This document shows, in pieces, positions 25,662 through 28,439 of a stretch of DNA of 28,439 nt (position 1 is the stretch's first letter; every line of letters starts with the position of its first letter). The position numbers were made by a program, and so were the translations under genes. Location of the stretch: the NCBI GenBank assembly GCA_003640335.1, contig RBKG01000236.1, forward strand, positions 1-28,439, given 5' to 3'. The notes beneath the pieces are model-generated. The model did not search any database. It saw nothing but the letters and a program-made list of their open reading frames with translations, and was not told where the DNA came from. This DNA is from Porphyromonas sp. Its GTDB lineage: Bacteria; Bacteroidota; Bacteroidia; Bacteroidales; Porphyromonadaceae.

Positions 25662-27756
25662 GATTTTGATTTACAGCTGATTTATAATGATTATATAAAG
25701 CTTCTTGTGAACGGAAAAGAGATGTTTTATCCTGAATAGTAAAGCGCTTAGGTAAACGCCCCTCAGTATTTACATAATGGCCTTGAGCGGTATCTGCGAT
25801 ACCATAATCGACAATCAGACTAAGCTCTTTTTGTATTTGGGTATCATAGACAGGAGTCATTACCTCTATACGCTTATCTAGATTTCTAGTCATCCAGTCC
25901 GTTGAGCCTAAAAAGAACTTGGGTTCTCCTCCATTATGGAATATATAGATGCGCGAATGCTCTAGATAACGGTCTATAATTGCATTTACTCTAATATTAG
26001 TACTCATATTACGCAAACCCGGTATTAGAGAGCAATTTCCTCGTATACAAAGGCTAATATTTACTCCTGCTCGACTCGCTTCATAGAGCTTGTGTATCAT
26101 CTCTTCATCAACAATATGATTGAGCTTCATCTTAATAGATGCATAGTGCCCCGCTTTCGCAGCCTTTATCTCCTGATTAATAAGTTCAACCAATTTAGAA
26201 CGCATATCATTAGGAGCTACTAATAGATGATTAAACTGTGTGCGTAAATAAGGCGTTTCGATAAAATCAAAGACTCGTTTTACATCATCAGCAATACGGG
26301 CATCTGCGGTCATGAGCATATAATCGGTATAGATACGTGCATTCCCCTCATGTAGGTTCCCCGTTCCTATACATGCTATTCCCTTATCTTTACCATTTAC
26401 GTCTACTGTTATATGAACAAGCTTTGAGTGGATTTTGAGTTTCTCATGACCGAAAACAACATGTACACCTGCATCTTGTAGCTTCTTACTCCAGCTTATA
26501 TTACTTTCTTCATCAAAACGAGCAAGCAATTCTATAACAGCAGTTACTTGCTTTCCATTCTGAGCTGCAGCGAGCAATGCACTAATTACTTTACTGTGTT
26601 GAGCAACACGATACAGCGTAATTCGTATTTCCTTTACATACGGACTTATTGCAGCTTCCCTTAGTAGGCGTAGGAATACATCAAAGCTTTGATAAGGGAA
26701 ATGTATCCCCATATCGCGCTCAAGAACCTTTGCCAGCAAACTTTCCGTATCAGTTAATCCCCGTATTCCTAAAGGCTTCCATTCCGGATAGCGTAAATAT
26801 TTACGCCCACAATCGGGAAACTTAACCATATCTTTGATATTATGGTAACGACCTCCCCCTAGAAGCGTGTCACTCCTTCCCAAGTCCGCATATCGGCACA
26901 GCTTATCCAATAAATCTTTAGGCATAGCCGAGTCATAAACGACACGAATAGGCTCTCCTCTCTTACGACGTTTAACTCCCTGATAAACTTGCTCAACCAT
27001 ACTTCTACGCAAATCACTCTCAAGCTCTATTTCTGAGTCTTTTGTCAACTTAAAAGTATAGGCTTCATAGCTCGTATAGGGTAGTCCTGCAAATATATAA
27101 GGCAAGCAATAACGCAAAACATCATCTAACAAAATGATATAGCTTCTTCCATCGGAACCATCACGAAGTCGTACGAAACGACCATAAGCCTTTGAGGGAA
27201 TCTCAATAATAGCTAAATCTGGAGTAGACTCTGTGTTTCCATTGATATTTGGACGTAATCCTATTGCTAGGTAGAGGCTCTCCTTAAGATGACGTTCAGG
27301 ATTGAATGAATTACTACATATAAAGATAGGATTGATAGAACTAGCTATATATTCCCAGTAGTACTGCCGAACCTCTCGTCCTTGCTCTTCTGTTAGTTTT
27401 TGCTCGTTGATGATGCTAATCCCTTCTTGCTCTAACTCTCGAACAATAGCCTTAAGTGCCTCCTCATAATCTTGAGCATAATCCTTGTGTAAACGAGCAA
27501 TACGCACTAATGTTTGTCTCGCACGCTGACGCTCCTCATCTTTTGCACCTGAGTTATATTCAGCGAGCTTTCTCAGTGAAGCAATACGAACTCTAAAAAA
27601 TTCATCTAGATTGCTAGAATATATACCTAAATAATTAAATCTCTCAAGCAAAGGGATATCATTTCTCCTAGCCTCTGACAACAAACGATGATTAAAGTAC
27701 ATCCAACTTTCATCTCGTTCGATGTAGGGATAGCCATGTAATAGTGGTATATCCAT
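25651..27756 (-). CDS. ppk1: Polyphosphate kinase 1
   Basis: Reversibly transfers the gamma-phosphate of ATP to polyphosphate through a phosphohistidine. The 701-residue protein matches PPK1 length (E. coli 688). It opens with the N domain (FNHRLLSEARR, YLGIYSSNLDEFFRVR at 42-57). The autophosphorylated histidine is His443 in KLKIHSK, with GTGNLHEGNARIYTDY following at 464-479; the second essential histidine is His600 in RYLEHSRIYIF, followed by STDWMTRNLDKRIEV. It begins 11 bases after cdd and overlaps ppx by 11. All key residues are present. Confidence 0.97.
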   Translation of the reverse strand: MDIPLLHGYPYIERDESWMYFNHRLLSEARRNDIPLLERFNYLGIYSSNLDEFFRVRIASLRKLAEYNSGAKDEERQRARQTLVRIARLHKDYAQDYEEALKAIVRELEQEGISIINEQKLTEEQGREVRQYYWEYIASSINPIFICSNSFNPERHLKESLYLAIGLRPNINGNTESTPDLAIIEIPSKAYGRFVRLRDGSDGRSYIILLDDVLRYCLPYIFAGLPYTSYEAYTFKLTKDSEIELESDLRRSMVEQVYQGVKRRKRGEPIRVVYDSAMPKDLLDKLCRYADLGRSDTLLGGGRYHNIKDMVKFPDCGRKYLRYPEWKPLGIRGLTDTESLLAKVLERDMGIHFPYQSFDVFLRLLREAAISPYVKEIRITLYRVAQHSKVISALLAAAQNGKQVTAVIELLARFDEESNISWSKKLQDAGVHVVFGHEKLKIHSKLVHITVDVNGKDKGIACIGTGNLHEGNARIYTDYMLMTADARIADDVKRVFDFIETPYLRTQFNHLLVAPNDMRSKLVELINQEIKAAKAGHYASIKMKLNHIVDEEMIHKLYEASRAGVNISLCIRGNCSLIPGLRNMSTNIRVNAIIDRYLEHSRIYIFHNGGEPKFFLGSTDWMTRNLDKRIEVMTPVYDTQIQKELSLIVDYGIADTAQGHYVNTEGRLPKRFTIQDKTSLFRSQEALYNHYKSAVNQNHEG

Positions 27757-27767
27757 AACTTCAGTTA

Positions 27768-28235
27768 TTACAAATCAGATCCATCAAAACCAAAAGGCAG
27801 GCAAAGACGTGCATCTTCAAGAATAATAGTTTCGTCTTTACCCGAGAGCAATAATCGAAAAGGCTTAAAGCGTGTACTTGTTTCCACCAAAACCTGACGA
27901 CATGAGCCACAAGGAGAGATTTGTTCAACTTGCCCAATATTATTAAAAGCGACTACAGCTAAAGCCAGAACAGGCACATCGGGATATTGAGCTCCTGCAT
28001 AAAAAAGAGCCGTACGCTCTGCACACAAACCAGAAGGGTAAGCTGCATTTTCTTGATTGCTCCCCGTCACAATAATACCATTCTCCAAGAGAACTGCAGC
28101 TCCAACTTTGAATTGACTGTAGGGAGCATAAGCATCTTGAGCAACCTTAACAGCTTCAGCAATCAAAGTAGCATCTTCGCGACTCAGCTCATTATTGCTT
28201 AACCGTACGTAGGGTATTGATAATATCTGCTTCAT
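27768..28235 (-). CDS. cdd: Cytidine deaminase
   Basis: Zinc-dependent deamination of cytidine and deoxycytidine to uridine forms in pyrimidine salvage. The 155-residue protein is the homotetrameric, single-domain type, with zinc ligands Cys71 (in LCAERTA, with catalytic Glu73), Cys109 and Cys112 (in SPCGSCRQV). The NQENAAYPSG segment and YSQFKVGAA near 39-47 are also family hallmarks. It is the first gene of cdd-ppk1-ppx-purE, with a TATCTTTG box 20 bases upstream. Start ATG 28233-28235. Confidence 0.96.
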   Translation of the reverse strand: MKQILSIPYVRLSNNELSREDATLIAEAVKVAQDAYAPYSQFKVGAAVLLENGIIVTGSNQENAAYPSGLCAERTALFYAGAQYPDVPVLALAVVAFNNIGQVEQISPCGSCRQVLVETSTRFKPFRLLLSGKDETIILEDARLCLPFGFDGSDL

Positions 28236-28255
28236 ATATTCAATTTTTCTAATAA

Positions 28256-28263
28256 CAAAGATA
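28256..28263 (-). promoter_or_regulatory. -7 promoter element for cdd-ppk1-ppx-purE
   Basis: The minus strand reads TATCTTTG, a full TAnnTTTG match, 20 bases before the cdd ATG. No -33 box is evident. Bases 28264-28360 hold nothing else recognisable. Confidence 0.5.
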
Positions 28264-28360
28264 AACTATTATCCTAAATGCTCGCCGATAAAGTTTAACT
28301 ATTTAATTATTTCAAAACATTGAAATTCCTAAACAAACTAAAGTAAAATATTTAGTGTGC

Positions 28361-28439
28361 TTCCTATTCTGCAAACTTCGGCGAGGTCTGTACAAACTAC
28401 ACGTGTAGTCTGCACAAACTTCAGCCGTAGTTTGTACAG
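28361..28439. repeat. 22-base-period palindromic intergenic repeat, copy B (cut by window edge)
   Basis: It opens with the same 19-base flank as copy A (28361-28379), in the same orientation. Cores follow at 28378-28385 (TCGGCGAG), 28399-28406 (ACACGTGT) and 28421-28428 (TCAGCCGT), separated by linkers 28386-28398 (13 bases) and 28407-28420 (14 bases), with a third linker cut at the window end. The reverse complement of 28390-28439 aligns closely with 16503-16552 of copy A. It lies upstream of cdd, so the repeat is not tied to one neighbouring gene. Confidence 0.82.

Overview
The window looks like a chromosomal core segment of an anaerobic Bacteroidota, most likely order Bacteroidales and close to Porphyromonas. 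The signs are the lineage-typical families (GldH lipoprotein, DUF4837 lipoprotein, DUF4301, a RicT/PSP1 protein next to gldH), the Bacteroidota -7 promoter element TAnnTTTG in front of seven transcription units, A-rich leaders with few Shine-Dalgarno sites, and an anaerobic gene set: B12-dependent methylmalonyl-CoA mutase, menaquinone synthesis and oxygen-independent coproporphyrinogen oxidase. The genus is an inference.

All 21 supported protein genes are on the minus strand, so transcription runs from high to low coordinates. Going with transcription: (1) 28235-24221, cdd-ppk1-ppx-purE, a nucleotide and polyphosphate operon ending in a hairpin terminator; (2) 24065-20203, DUF4837-pdxA-ricT-gldH, also ending in a terminator; (3) 19960-16633, a TonB-dependent receptor with an RhtX/FptX-like MFS permease, probably a siderophore or related iron/porphyrin import pair; (4) hemN, then a separately promoted DUF4301 gene; (5) mutA-mutB, the two methylmalonyl-CoA mutase subunits, with a promoter and a strong terminator; (6) 8923-3312, ftsE-lysC-menA-gltD-nagA, closely spaced and ending in a terminator; (7) topA-truA, overlapping TAATG, running to the window edge. 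No tRNA, rRNA, insertion sequence, prophage or CRISPR array was found. No gene-free stretch exceeds 300 bases; the longest, 16355-16632 (278 bases), holds a repeat element.

Most genes are housekeeping. Together they suggest fermentative or fumarate-linked anaerobic metabolism: menaquinone for electron transport, succinate-to-propionate conversion by the mutase, iron or porphyrin import next to a haem-pathway enzyme, and polyphosphate turnover.

The most unusual structure is an intergenic repeat present at 16474-16564 and again at 28361-28439. It has a 22-base period made of a 14-base quasi-palindromic linker (AGTYTGYRCARACT) alternating with 8-base cores that are palindromes or complements of each other. 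I do not recognise it as a named element. A second point of interest is that the DUF4301 protein carries motifs resembling sugar-nucleotide pyrophosphorylases.
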